Below are positions 16,304-23,256 of a stretch of DNA of 32,454 bases, piece after piece. The stretch's first letter is position 1; every line of letters starts with the position of its first letter. The DNA lies in the NCBI RefSeq assembly GCF_011008945.1, contig NZ_WYCT01000042.1:1-32454 (forward strand), given 5' to 3'. A model generated the notes under the pieces. That model was given only the letters and a program-made list of their open reading frames with translations, was not told where the DNA came from and made no database searches. The position numbers and the translations under genes are program-made. This DNA comes from Streptomyces harenosi (lineage in GTDB: Bacteria; Actinomycetota; Actinomycetes; Streptomycetales; Streptomycetaceae).

Positions 16304-17004
16304 TCTTGGCTACTCGCTCTCTGGCCAACGGCCGGACGTCGCAGGACCAGCATCGTATCGGCACAGAGTGCCCGAAGTGCATTGTCTTGACGCCAAGTTG
16401 ACCGCGCCATGTCCCTGTGCCTGAACGAAAGTGACCAGACGACAGTTGTGCTGCGAGGCTTTGCATCCCTCCCCATGGCCTCCAACGGATGCTCAGTACG
16501 GGACCAGTTGTTGGCGAACTCGCACTGGAGGTCTGTCGAGCGGCGCCGCTCGACGGGGGTGTATGCGGGGTGGCCGTGCAGGTGGGCCAGGGCATTGGCC
16601 CACTGGTCCCAAAGACCGTCAGGCTGGGTGAAGCGGTCCGCATGGTGGGTGCCGAAGCGGGCCAGGGCGAAGCAGTAGGCGCTGCCGGAGAAGCAGACCT
16701 CGCTGGCCAGGAGCAGGTCGCCGATGCGTTCGCGGAACCGTTCGCGGCGGTCGACGCCGATCAGCCATGCGGCGGTGAGGCGCGAGCGCCACTCGTAGCC
16801 GAGGAGGGCTTCCAACTCGGCATCGGTGATCGTGGCCGCGTCGTCGATGAGGTGATGGGCGAAACGTTCGCCGTGAGGCCACTCGGGCCGCAGGAATCGA
16901 CCACTTTTCAGGACGAGGTAGCGCGCGTGGCCCGAGTCCTTCCTTGCCGCGTAGCGCTCGATCACGTAGCCGTAGCCGACCTCGTCGGGGTGCTGGAACG
17001 GCAT
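16300..17004 (-). CDS. DUF6000-like protein with unusual C-terminus
   Basis: The 234-aa product starts at ATG 17004, three bases after the stop of the HEAT gene. Its N-terminal half fits the Streptomyces DUF6000 family as I remember it: YVIERYAARKD, RYLVLKSGRFLRP, then TDAELEALL, WRSRLTAAWLIGVDRRERFR and IGDLLLASEVCFSGSAYCFA. After LARFGT the protein jumps to HHADRFTQPDGLWDQW. That resembles the family's end region, so an internal stretch of some tens of residues may be missing. The last 60 or so residues (after FANNW) lie in AT-richer DNA and look unrelated to the family. Function is unknown. It may be inactive or a chimera made when the STAND gene arrived. Confidence 0.65.
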   Translation of the reverse strand: MPFQHPDEVGYGYVIERYAARKDSGHARYLVLKSGRFLRPEWPHGERFAHHLIDDAATITDAELEALLGYEWRSRLTAAWLIGVDRRERFRERIGDLLLASEVCFSGSAYCFALARFGTHHADRFTQPDGLWDQWANALAHLHGHPAYTPVERRRSTDLQCEFANNWSRTEHPLEAMGRDAKPRSTTVVWSLSFRHRDMARSTWRQDNALRALCADTMLVLRRPAVGQRASSQE

Positions 17005-17007
17005 CGG

Positions 17008-17739
17008 TCACCTCTCCGGGTACAGATCGGTACGGTCGATCCAGGTGGAGGCGACGAAGATGTCGTCGCCGACGGGGGCTTCGGAGGCTTCCAGCAGGGA
17101 CCAGGTGCGGGACTCCTCGACCAGGTGCTCCCAGGGCGCGGTCCAGTCGAGTTCCCAGTCCAGGCCGGTGCCGGAGACGCCGTACGTGCGGCCGGCGTCC
17201 ACTCGCCAGAACTGGGAGTAGAGGATCACCTGGGCGTGGTCGGCCAGGTCGTTGATGATCTCGGTGAAGTGGGCCGAGGGCCAGCCGGGGGCGTCGTCCG
17301 CCGCGGTGTCTCGCAGGCGCGCGGTGAGCGGCGGGACGACGGGGGTGCGGGCGCCGAGTTCGGTCAGCGCCCAGCGGATGCCGACAGACTCGGCCCAGTC
17401 CGGTGGGGTCGCCCGTTCCAGGCAGGCGCGGTAGGCGCGGCGCAGGGGCGCGATGGCGCCGTCGATCTCCAGGCTCGCCAGGGCCATGGCTGCCCATTCG
17501 CGGACGGTTGGGTTGTCGCTGTCCAGTAGGCCGATGAGAGCGGGGCCGCAGCGGGGATCGCCCACCTCCTCGAAAACCTCGATGGCGGTCAGCTGACCGA
17601 AGCCGCCGAGGGAAGGCAGGCCGTTGATGACGGCGGGTATGGCGTCGGCGCCGATCCGGATCAGCTCCGCGCGGGCGTTGTAGGACTCGTCGGCCTTGCC
17701 GTCGAGCTGCTGGACGAGTGTCTCGATGTGGGAGGTCAT
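17008..17739 (-). CDS. HEAT-repeat protein
   Basis: The 243-aa product starts at ATG 17739, which overlaps the upstream CPCC stop as ATGA. Residues 1-130 contain HEAT/PBS-lyase-like repeats: ARAELIRIGADAIPAVINGL, AIEVFEEVGDPRCGPALIGL and VREWAAMALASLEIDGAIAP. The rest is a mixed region rich in Trp and Asp (WELDWTAPWEHLVEE). Such proteins are protein-protein scaffolds, and similar ones appear in immunity gene clusters. There is no catalytic motif. It is second in a four-gene leftward set. Confidence 0.82.
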   Translation of the reverse strand: MTSHIETLVQQLDGKADESYNARAELIRIGADAIPAVINGLPSLGGFGQLTAIEVFEEVGDPRCGPALIGLLDSDNPTVREWAAMALASLEIDGAIAPLRRAYRACLERATPPDWAESVGIRWALTELGARTPVVPPLTARLRDTAADDAPGWPSAHFTEIINDLADHAQVILYSQFWRVDAGRTYGVSGTGLDWELDWTAPWEHLVEESRTWSLLEASEAPVGDDIFVASTWIDRTDLYPER

Positions 17740-18122
17740 GACGCGGAGTGGTCCCGGCGCCAGAAAGTGGGCAGCCACCAGCAGAGCACCGAGTGGTCGT
17801 CGGGCCATGGGGCGCGGTCCTCGGCCGCCCAGTCCTCGAAGGAGTCCCGTGTCAGATCGATGGGGCGCCAGGCGGGGTCGAGCGGCTCGTCCTCGGCCGG
17901 AGGGCGAACGTACCGCGAGCCGTGCTCGTCGCAGGCGCCGAAGTCCTGGTAGTTGCGCTGGGCCTCGATCAGGGAGACCTTGTTGGCCCCGCCGGCCATG
18001 GTCGGCCAGCGGAACTGGACCCCGTCGTCCTCCCAAAAGCAGACGGGGCAGATCTCGTACGAGCCGGGCATCTCGCCCAGCACGCGGTGCCCGCAGCATG
18101 GGCAGGGGTAACGGTCGCTCAC
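17736..18122 (-). CDS. CPCC-family cysteine-rich protein
   Basis: The 128-aa product starts at GTG 18122, with AAGGAG about 10 bases upstream. A longer reading to 18269 is rejected because its extra residues are Arg/Gly-rich and lack a ribosome site. It has YPCPCCGHRVLG (from residue 5) and EICPVCFWEDDGVQFRWP (from residue 23), two CxxC-type pairs that should bind zinc. It also has SLIEAQRNYQDFGACDE, diagnostic of the Cys-rich CPCC family (PF14206-like). Function is unknown; members often neighbour immunity-type genes. It is the first gene of the set that leads to the STAND NTPase, so its promoter should lie in 18123-18370. Confidence 0.88.
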   Translation of the reverse strand: MSDRYPCPCCGHRVLGEMPGSYEICPVCFWEDDGVQFRWPTMAGGANKVSLIEAQRNYQDFGACDEHGSRYVRPPAEDEPLDPAWRPIDLTRDSFEDWAAEDRAPWPDDHSVLCWWLPTFWRRDHSAS

Positions 18123-18573
18123 TCGGGCAGTCTCCTTGCCGGTCCTGCCGGTGCGCCATGGATTTCTCGGCCTCCGCCCGCCCGGCCGGTCCGCAGCCAG
18201 TCCGCAGGACACCCGTAAACGGCCGTCGGGAGCCAACGTATGCCAACGAGGAAACCCCAGGTCAGGCACATGCAGGGGGCTCCGCCGCAGGTCAGGATCA
18301 GCCCGCAGACATTCCGCTTCGACGTGTGATTGCGGCGTTACACACAGTCGGGCCCTTCGTTGTGTTCGCGGAGGTCAGGGGGACCGGCCGTCAGGGAGCC
18401 GGTCCCCCTGCTGCTTCCCGTGCTGGGACGGTGCCGGGAATCCTGCTCCTCGGACCTCTGTCTTGGCATCGCCGTTTCTCGTGACTGTGCGCAAGGGGGC
18501 TCGGGGCGGGCGGACGCTCTCCTGCCGCGGTGTGCGGCGAAGGGGAGCCTCGGAGCGCCGACCGTCCACCGGA
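18123..18573. other. Gene-poor spacer upstream of the CPCC operon
   Basis: I see no convincing gene. Frames here are low-complexity and lack ribosome sites. It should hold the CPCC promoter, and it contains the hairpin at 18376-18410. Confidence 0.5.
18376..18410 (-). terminator. Terminator-like hairpin
   Basis: CAGGGGGACCGGC (18376-18388) and GCCGGTCCCCCTG (18398-18410) form a perfect 13-bp stem with a 9-base loop. It is about 165 bp past the end of the gene remnant at 18574-18822, which it may once have served. Confidence 0.6.
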
Positions 18574-18822
18574 TCACATCCTGTTCTCGTCGTCCTCGTC
18601 CCACGGGCCGGTTTCGGCGGGCCGGTGCGGGGTGTGCGACGGGTCCCAGAAGTGGGGAGGCAGAGTGTCCTCCTCGCTCGTCTCCCACCGACCCCGACCC
18701 CGACCCCGGTCCTCGGCGTCTGCGCTGCCCCCTGCCGTCCTCGGTGTGAACGTGCTCGTACCAGCGGCGACGTCCGGGGCGGTGAACGGCGTCCCTCGAA
18801 GGCCGGTGAGCTGGGCGGCGTA
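18574..18822 (-). pseudogene. C-terminal remnant of an unrecognised protein
   Basis: A leftward frame of 83 codons, opened by a TGA at 18823-18825 and closed by TGA 18574-18576, reads like a genuine protein tail. It contains LTGLRGTPFTAPDVAAGTST, an Arg-Gly repeat, EEDTLPPHFWDPSHTPHRPA and WDEDDENRM. The aromatic and acidic residues and lack of the usual Arg/Pro shadow composition argue for past coding. It has no start codon or ribosome site. I do not recognise the family. Confidence is low. Confidence 0.35.
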
Positions 18823-18894
18823 TCACTGTGCGTGACTACCGTCGCCGTGCGTAACCACCGGAGGTGAGCCAGAGTCGGTCCTGCGGCTGGACTG

Positions 18895-19287
18895 CTAGAC
18901 GGTGCGGATGACGGGGGCGGGTTTGATGTCCTGGGTGTCGACGAGGGTGCGGATGTCGTTCGGGTCCGAGGTCCAGATGATGGCGCCGAGGCTGGCTGCC
19001 ATGGTCACGACGGCGGCGTCGACGATGTCGGAGGTGCCGGCCTTGCCGCAGAGGATGCCTGCGGCTTTGGCGGTTTCGATGCCGACGGGTACGACGTGGC
19101 ACCCGGCGAGGAACTTGCCGAGTCTGACCTGGCGGCGGGAGTCCCGCCATGCCTGGCTGACGACGATGGAGGGGATGTGGATGTCCCGGCCGTCTTCGAG
19201 GGCCAGGCTGTGACGGGCCCACATGCGTCGGTCGTCGTTGTCGATGGCGATGAGGACTCCGGCGTCGTACAGGTAGGGGATGTTCAC
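18895..19287 (-). CDS. PIN-domain toxin (VapC-like)
   Basis: The 130-aa product fits a PIN ribonuclease: YLYDAGVLIAID with Asp8, HIPSIVVSQAWRDSRRQ, TSDIVDAAVVTMAA with two acidic residues, and IIWTSDPNDIRTL. VapC-type toxins cleave RNA (often tRNA or rRNA) when the antitoxin is lost. The GTG start at 19287 overlaps the antitoxin stop as GTGA, the classic coupled arrangement. Where many VapC proteins have Glu there is Gln in VVSQAWR, which I believe is common in this actinobacterial subgroup. A decayed second copy lies at 20071-20271. Confidence 0.85.
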   Translation of the reverse strand: MNIPYLYDAGVLIAIDNDDRRMWARHSLALEDGRDIHIPSIVVSQAWRDSRRQVRLGKFLAGCHVVPVGIETAKAAGILCGKAGTSDIVDAAVVTMAASLGAIIWTSDPNDIRTLVDTQDIKPAPVIRTV

Positions 19288-19550
19288 GCGGCCGAGGCTC
19301 CCGAACCATTGAGGTATTCGGCGTCGGCGGCCGCAAGGTCCGCGCGGGCGGCGGCGAGCTCTTCGGGAGTGAAGGCGCCGTGTTCTGCCTGCCACTCCTG
19401 GATGACGGCGCGGCCGGCCCGCAGGCGCAGTTCGCGTTCGGCTGCTCCGGCGACGAGGCGGGAGAGTGGGATGCCTTCTTCCTCGGCGGCTCCGGCCAGG
19501 GCTTCGACCAGAGATTCGTCGAGAGTGATAGTCACCTTCTTGGTAGCCAT
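19284..19550 (-). CDS. Antitoxin (VapB-like, ribbon-helix-helix)
   Basis: The 88-aa product starts at ATG 19550. Residues 1-45 have the ribbon-helix-helix pattern: the beta strand KKVTITLDESL, then helices EALAGAAEEEGIPLSRLVAG. The C-terminal helix (EELAAARADLAAADAEYL) should bind and block the PIN toxin. It overlaps the toxin gene by four bases. The start region carries two CCAT...ATGG palindromes, so the pair likely represses its own promoter. Confidence 0.85.
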   Translation of the reverse strand: MATKKVTITLDESLVEALAGAAEEEGIPLSRLVAGAAERELRLRAGRAVIQEWQAEHGAFTPEELAAARADLAAADAEYLNGSGASAA

Positions 19551-19573
19551 ACATGGACCATAGCGCGGTATGG
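19547..19573 (-). promoter_or_regulatory. Candidate autoregulatory operator of the toxin-antitoxin pair
   Basis: Two near-perfect palindromes, CCATACATGG (19547-19556) and CCATAGCGCGGTATGG (19558-19573), share CCAT/ATGG ends and overlap the antitoxin start codon. Ribbon-helix-helix antitoxins typically bind paired palindromes like these. Binding is inferred. Confidence 0.5.
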
Positions 19574-20070
19574 CCTTCGATGTTGGTAAACGGATCACAT
19601 GCCGACAAGCGCCGGGGGCGCGAGCGCATCCAGCGAGGAGCGTCTCGCCGACCCGATGGCCCGCGGGACCGTGGGGAGCTCGGTTCCGCATTCGCCGGAG
19701 AGCGGGGTTCGCCGCGCCCTTACCCATCCGCGAGGTGGCGGTGCACGGTTTCCGAACACGGGTCGGGCGGAGGACCGCGGGGGCTGCAGGTGGCGAGCGT
19801 CTTTCAGGAGTGCAAGAGGGACGTCCGGGACCGAAACTGCCCTTGTGATCGCCCGCGGTGTCGGCATGGTGGACGGTGCGCTCCCGGGAGCCGGGCGGCA
19901 GGCGCGGGCGGCAGCGGGAGAGGTCGTTTCCTCGTCGGGCGGGCTTGGATGGTGCGGACGCCTTCGCCGACAAGGTCGAGAACGACAAGAAGCCCAGCAT
20001 CCACGGCCGTACCTGCCGCCGCCTCGGCGATCTGCACGGGCTGGGCGTCGGAGACGACCGGTGCCCAGAC
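19574..20070. other. Non-coding or decayed spacer
   Basis: No frame here has a start with a ribosome site and a plausible product. The stretch joins the intact toxin-antitoxin pair to its decayed relative. I see no tRNA or insertion-sequence ends. Confidence 0.4.
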
Positions 20071-20271
20071 GGTGCGGATCACAGGGCCTGGTGCGATGTC
20101 CTGGCCGGCGACGGGGCTGCGGATGTCGTGCGGGTCCGAGGTTCGAATGATGGCGCCGAGGCGGGATGTCATGGTCACGACGACGGCATCGACGATGTCG
20201 GAGGTGCCGGGCTTGCCGCAAGGACGCCTGCGGTTCCGGTTCCTCGCCGGATGCCACGTCGTACCCCTCGG
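20071..20271 (-). pseudogene. Decayed, partly inverted copy of the PIN-toxin gene
   Basis: 20071-20233 matches 18901-19064 in the same orientation at roughly 85% by eye. It still encodes GTSDIVDAVVVTM and LGAIIRTSDPHDIRSP on the minus strand. It lacks the toxin stop codon. 20239-20271 is the reverse complement of 19082-19114 (31 of 33 bases equal), so the FLAGCHVVP-coding part is now on the plus strand. No N-terminal part or antitoxin remains. Confidence 0.75.
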
Positions 20272-20352
20272 TACGGCGTGCCGACGGGGCGCGGCCCGGG
20301 CACGCGTGGGGCGTGACCGGGCCGCGGGGCGGGGCCCGTGATGGCCCTGGTG

Positions 20353-20772
20353 TCAGGCGGCGAGGGTCTGGTGGAGGGCGTCCAGGCCGTCGCGGTAGAT
20401 GCCGGTGAACAGGTCGACGACCTCGTCCTCGGTGGCGCCGTCCGGGTGGAAGCGGCCGGACCACTGGACCTCGGCGGCGTTCTCCTGGCCGGGGACGGCG
20501 TGGACCCGGATGGTGGAGACGTAGCCGTTGACGGGGAAGGGGGCCTGGAGGATGGCGTAGCTGTAGCGACGTTCGCTCTCGTTGAAGTCCACGAGGCGTT
20601 CGATGATGACCTCGCCCTCGGGGTTCTTCAGCCGGCGTACCCGGCCCCCTTCGAGCGCGGTGCTCTCGGGGATGTAGGGGAGCCAGTCGGGCAGGGCGCC
20701 GAAGCCGCCGATGAGGCTCCAGACCTTCTCGGGCGAGGCGGGCACGGTGCGGCTGACGGAGGTCGAAGCCAT
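20353..20772 (-). CDS. SRPBCC-family protein (polyketide cyclase/START-like)
   Basis: The 139-aa product starts at ATG 20772. It has the SRPBCC pattern: an initial strand MASTSVSRTVPASPEKVWSL with the helix after the Pro, then FGALPDWLPYIPEST, a middle of strands (VIIERLVDFNESERRYSYAI), and a long C-terminal helix (VDLFTGIYRDGLDALHQTLA). The fold binds hydrophobic ligands in a deep cavity. Small stand-alone members in Streptomyces are of unknown or polyketide-related role. It sits 62 bp downstream of the aldo/keto reductase on the same strand, so the two are likely an operon. Confidence 0.88.
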   Translation of the reverse strand: MASTSVSRTVPASPEKVWSLIGGFGALPDWLPYIPESTALEGGRVRRLKNPEGEVIIERLVDFNESERRYSYAILQAPFPVNGYVSTIRVHAVPGQENAAEVQWSGRFHPDGATEDEVVDLFTGIYRDGLDALHQTLAA

Positions 20773-20833
20773 GGTCTTGCTCCTGGGTCTTGCTGTGGGG
20801 GGGAGGGTGTGCGGTGCTGGGGGTGTGCCGGGA

Positions 20834-21844
20834 TCAGGCGCCGTCGGGCAGCGGGGCGGCCGGGCTGACCAGGCCGGCGGCGCGCAGGTCGTGCCAGAAC
20901 GCGGCCGGGATGGTCTCGTTCAGGGCGGAGAGGTCCTCGGCGATACGGCTCGGCCGGGTGGCGCCCGGGATGACCGCGGCGGTCACCGGGTGGGCGAGGG
21001 AGAACTGCAGGGCCGCGGCCTTGATGCTGATGCCGTGCTTCTCGGCGAGGGCCTTGAGCCTGCCGACGCGCTCGACGATCTCCGGCGGGGCCTGCTGGTA
21101 CTCGAAGTGGCTGCCTCCGGCGAGGATGCCGGAGCTGTAGGGACCGCCGACGACCATCTCGACGCCCTGTTCCTGGGCCATGGGCAGCAGCCGCTGCAGT
21201 GCGTGCTCGTGGTCGAGGAGGGTGTAGCGGCCGGCGAGGAGGAAGCCGTCGGGGCGGGGCTCGTCCAGGGCGAGGGTCAGCTCGATGGGCTCGGTCTTGT
21301 TGACGCCCAGGCCCCACGCCTTGATGACGCCCTCGTCGCGCAGGCGGGACAGGACGCGGAAGGCACCGGTGCGGGCCTCCTCGAACTTCTGGATCCAGGC
21401 GTCGCCGTGGAAGTCCTGGGCGATGTCGTGCACCCAGACGATGTCGAGCCGGTCGACACCGAGGCGCCTGAGGCTGCCCTCGATGGCGCGTTCGGTGGCC
21501 TCGGCGGTCCACTCGTGAAGGATCTTGTTGGGGTTGCCGTGCTCGAAGAGCCCGCCCTTCTCGCCGAAGTCGGGGACGTCGGTCTCGATCTCGTCGAGGA
21601 CGACCCGGCCGACCTTGGTGGACAGCACGTAGGCGTCACGGGGCTTGGTGGACAGGATCTGGCCCAGACGCTCCTCGGCGAGGCCGGCGCCGTAGAAGGG
21701 GGCGGTGTCGTAGTAGCGGATGCCCTGGTCCCAGGCGGCCTCGACGGTGGCGCGGGCCTCGTCGTCGGGGATCGCGCGGAACATGTTGCCCAGCGGGGCG
21801 GTACCGAAGCCGAGGCGGCCGGGAAGGAGGTTCTTCAGTGACAT
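20834..21844 (-). CDS. Aldo/keto reductase
   Basis: The 336-aa product is an NADP(H)-linked TIM-barrel oxidoreductase. The catalytic tetrad is visible: Asp46 and Tyr51 in YYDTAPFYGAG, Lys77 in STKVGR, and His139 in VWVHD. The C-terminal cofactor region reads VIPGATRPSRIAED. The DTAPFYGxGxxExRLG pattern and the insertion after the Lys resemble the L-fucose dehydrogenase / D-threo-aldose dehydrogenase / pyridoxal dehydrogenase subgroup, so a sugar or aldehyde substrate is likely. It starts at ATG 21844, with AAAGG upstream. Its promoter candidate lies about 200 bp upstream with a direct-repeat operator. Confidence 0.92.
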   Translation of the reverse strand: MSLKNLLPGRLGFGTAPLGNMFRAIPDDEARATVEAAWDQGIRYYDTAPFYGAGLAEERLGQILSTKPRDAYVLSTKVGRVVLDEIETDVPDFGEKGGLFEHGNPNKILHEWTAEATERAIEGSLRRLGVDRLDIVWVHDIAQDFHGDAWIQKFEEARTGAFRVLSRLRDEGVIKAWGLGVNKTEPIELTLALDEPRPDGFLLAGRYTLLDHEHALQRLLPMAQEQGVEMVVGGPYSSGILAGGSHFEYQQAPPEIVERVGRLKALAEKHGISIKAAALQFSLAHPVTAAVIPGATRPSRIAEDLSALNETIPAAFWHDLRAAGLVSPAAPLPDGA

Positions 21845-22309
21845 GGTGGTGCCTTTTCGGTCGATTCTCGTCGTCGGGGGGTACCCCGACGCGGGCCGGA
21901 CGGGGCGCCGTCGGCGGTGGACAGGCGCCTCGGTGGGCTCCGGCTCCGCCGGCAGGGCCGCGGCGCTCGGTGCACGGCCGCGCCCCGCGAAGCCGGACGC
22001 GCGTCCCAAATAATTGCAGACGCGCTTTGTTGTGGACGACGATAGTTGCAGACGCGGGGTAATGCAAGTACATGACCGTCCCCCGCCGGGTTGCCGGTCA
22101 GGGGACGGTCATGGGGGAGAAGGCCGCGGTCACCGGAGTCCTGCTGGTCGCACCGGGCTGCGAGTGAGGAGATGCCGTGCGTGCCGCCGGCCGGGCGCGG
22201 CCGGTGGAATCGGACCTCGCCGTCCTCCCCCCCTCAGGCCGGGGGAAGCCCTTCGGCTGGAGGAGGGCGGGAGCGAAGCACCCACCATGGCACCGGCGCT
22301 CGGCCCCCA
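21845..22309. other. Spacer: leader of the aldo/keto reductase and non-coding GC-rich DNA
   Basis: It contains the reductase promoter and operator at 22014-22067. No convincing gene was seen; the frames rightward from about 22090 change composition abruptly and lack ribosome sites. Confidence 0.5.
22014..22067 (-). promoter_or_regulatory. Promoter and direct-repeat operator of the aldo/keto reductase
   Basis: On the minus strand TTGCAT (22067-22062), 17 bases and TATCGT (22044-22039) make a good -35/-10 pair pointing at the reductase. Two identical 11-bp copies, TTGCAGACGCG at 22014-22024 and 22046-22056, are 32 bp apart, about three helical turns. One copy lies in the promoter spacer and the other just downstream of the start point, as expected for repression. 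Confidence 0.55.
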
Positions 22310-22310
22310 C

Positions 22311-22498
22311 GGGCCGACCGGTTCCTCGCCGCCCGAGGCGGCCGGTCGGTTTCTCACCGTCCGGCGCGGCCGACCGGTTCTTCACCGCCCGGCGCGGCTA
22401 GCCGGTTCCTCGCCGCCCGGCGCGGCCGACTGGCTCCTCACCTCCCGGCGCGGCCGGCCGGCCCCTCGCTGCCCGGGGCCGGTTCCTCGCCGCCCGGC
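22311..22498. repeat. 28-bp tandem repeat (minisatellite), about 7 units
   Basis: Units at 22338, 22366, 22394, 22422 and 22450 are each exactly 28 bp. A slightly shorter unit precedes them (from 22311) and a partial one follows (22478-22498). The common core is GCGGCCGACCGGTTCCTC followed by a GCC-rich tail. Since 28 is not a multiple of three, each unit shifts frame, so it is not a protein repeat. Units differ by a few substitutions and have no spacers. Confidence 0.85.
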
Positions 22499-22669
22499 GC
22501 GTGCCGCGTCGAGCCCGTCCCTGGGCTGCCGGGCCGTGCCCGGCGGTCCGGCACCGAGACGGTACGGACGTCACCCGCCGGGACCGGTGGCCCCTGGCCT
22601 TCCCGTCCGCGTGGCACAGTTGTCCCTGCGTGGAGTACTGAGCCGAGTGGAGAACAGGGAAACGGACCG

Positions 22670-23215
22670 ATGAAGTCACCTGCTTTCGACGGGGCCCCGC
22701 GGCCGCCCGCCAGGTCGGGCGTTCTGGCGTGGTTCGTCTTCCAGTGGTTGCTGATCCCCATCGAGCTGGTGGTCAGGCTCGTCTGGAACGCCGCCATGTT
22801 CTTCGGGGACGGCGTGAACGGTGCCGACATGAGGGATCCGCTGGCCCGTTTCCTGACGCCCGCGCGGCTGTCCCTGGCGCTGAGCCGCGACGCCAGTCGC
22901 TGGGAGGGGCACGCGGACCGGCTTTTCGCCCGGCTGGCCGGGGAGTTGAGAAGCGGGAAGCTCGCCTGGGGCACGTCCGTGAGGTTTCCGCAGGAGTACG
23001 TCTCCCGCACCTCCGGTGGAGCGGAGAGCCGGGTCAAGGCCCTGGCGGTGGACTTCCGTGAGTACCGGGGCGCGCACTACCCGGCGGTCCAGGCCGCCGT
23101 GGCCCGCCACGGGCTGCAGGCCAAGCCCTGTGTCGACGGCGACCCCTCGCAGGGGCTGTGGGTCTATCTCGCCGACGACCCCGGCGTCCCGGTCACCGAC
23201 CGTCCCGCCGCGTAG
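22670..23215 (+). CDS. Small membrane-anchored protein of unknown function
   Basis: The 181-aa product starts at ATG 22670, with AGGGAAA upstream. Residues about 17-50 form one or two membrane segments (VLAWFVFQWLLIPIELVVRL, then WNAAMFFGDGV). The rest is soluble: ARFLTPARLSLALSRDAS, a helical region, then RFPQEYVSRTSGGAESRVKA and a short alpha/beta end. I do not recognise the family. The frame runs open far upstream through the minisatellite, which I reject as coding. A 33-bp tandem duplication spans its stop codon. Confidence 0.75.
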   Translation: MKSPAFDGAPRPPARSGVLAWFVFQWLLIPIELVVRLVWNAAMFFGDGVNGADMRDPLARFLTPARLSLALSRDASRWEGHADRLFARLAGELRSGKLAWGTSVRFPQEYVSRTSGGAESRVKALAVDFREYRGAHYPAVQAAVARHGLQAKPCVDGDPSQGLWVYLADDPGVPVTDRPAA

Positions 23216-23256
23216 GGCGCGACGGTCACCGACCACCCCGCCGCGTAGGTCGCGCG
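23191..23256 (+). repeat. 33-bp tandem duplication spanning a stop codon
   Basis: Units 23191-23223 and 23224-23256 differ at a few bases, and each contains codons for VTDxPAA followed by TAG. The first TAG (23213-23215) ends the membrane protein; the second (23246-23248) is in the same frame. Confidence 0.8.

Noticed and set aside
16489..17529. Rightward frame of about 346 codons over the DUF6000 and HEAT genes
   Set aside because: Val/Gly/Asp/Ala-rich shadow product; the opposite strand carries the coupled operon.
17740..18246. N-terminal extension of the HEAT protein across the CPCC gene
   Set aside because: It reads the CPCC gene in the wrong frame; ATG 17739 gives the coupled ATGA overlap and the start of the HEAT region.
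20711..21841. Rightward frame opposite the aldo/keto reductase
   Set aside because: Leu/Val/Gly/Glu-rich antisense product; the reductase has its full catalytic tetrad.
22311..22498. Possible CRISPR array, because the unit is 28 bp
   Set aside because: Units are head-to-tail without spacers, and no cas gene is present.
22091..22669. N-terminal extension of the membrane protein through the minisatellite
   Set aside because: Frame shifts with each 28-bp unit, composition is odd, and a good ribosome site precedes ATG 22670.
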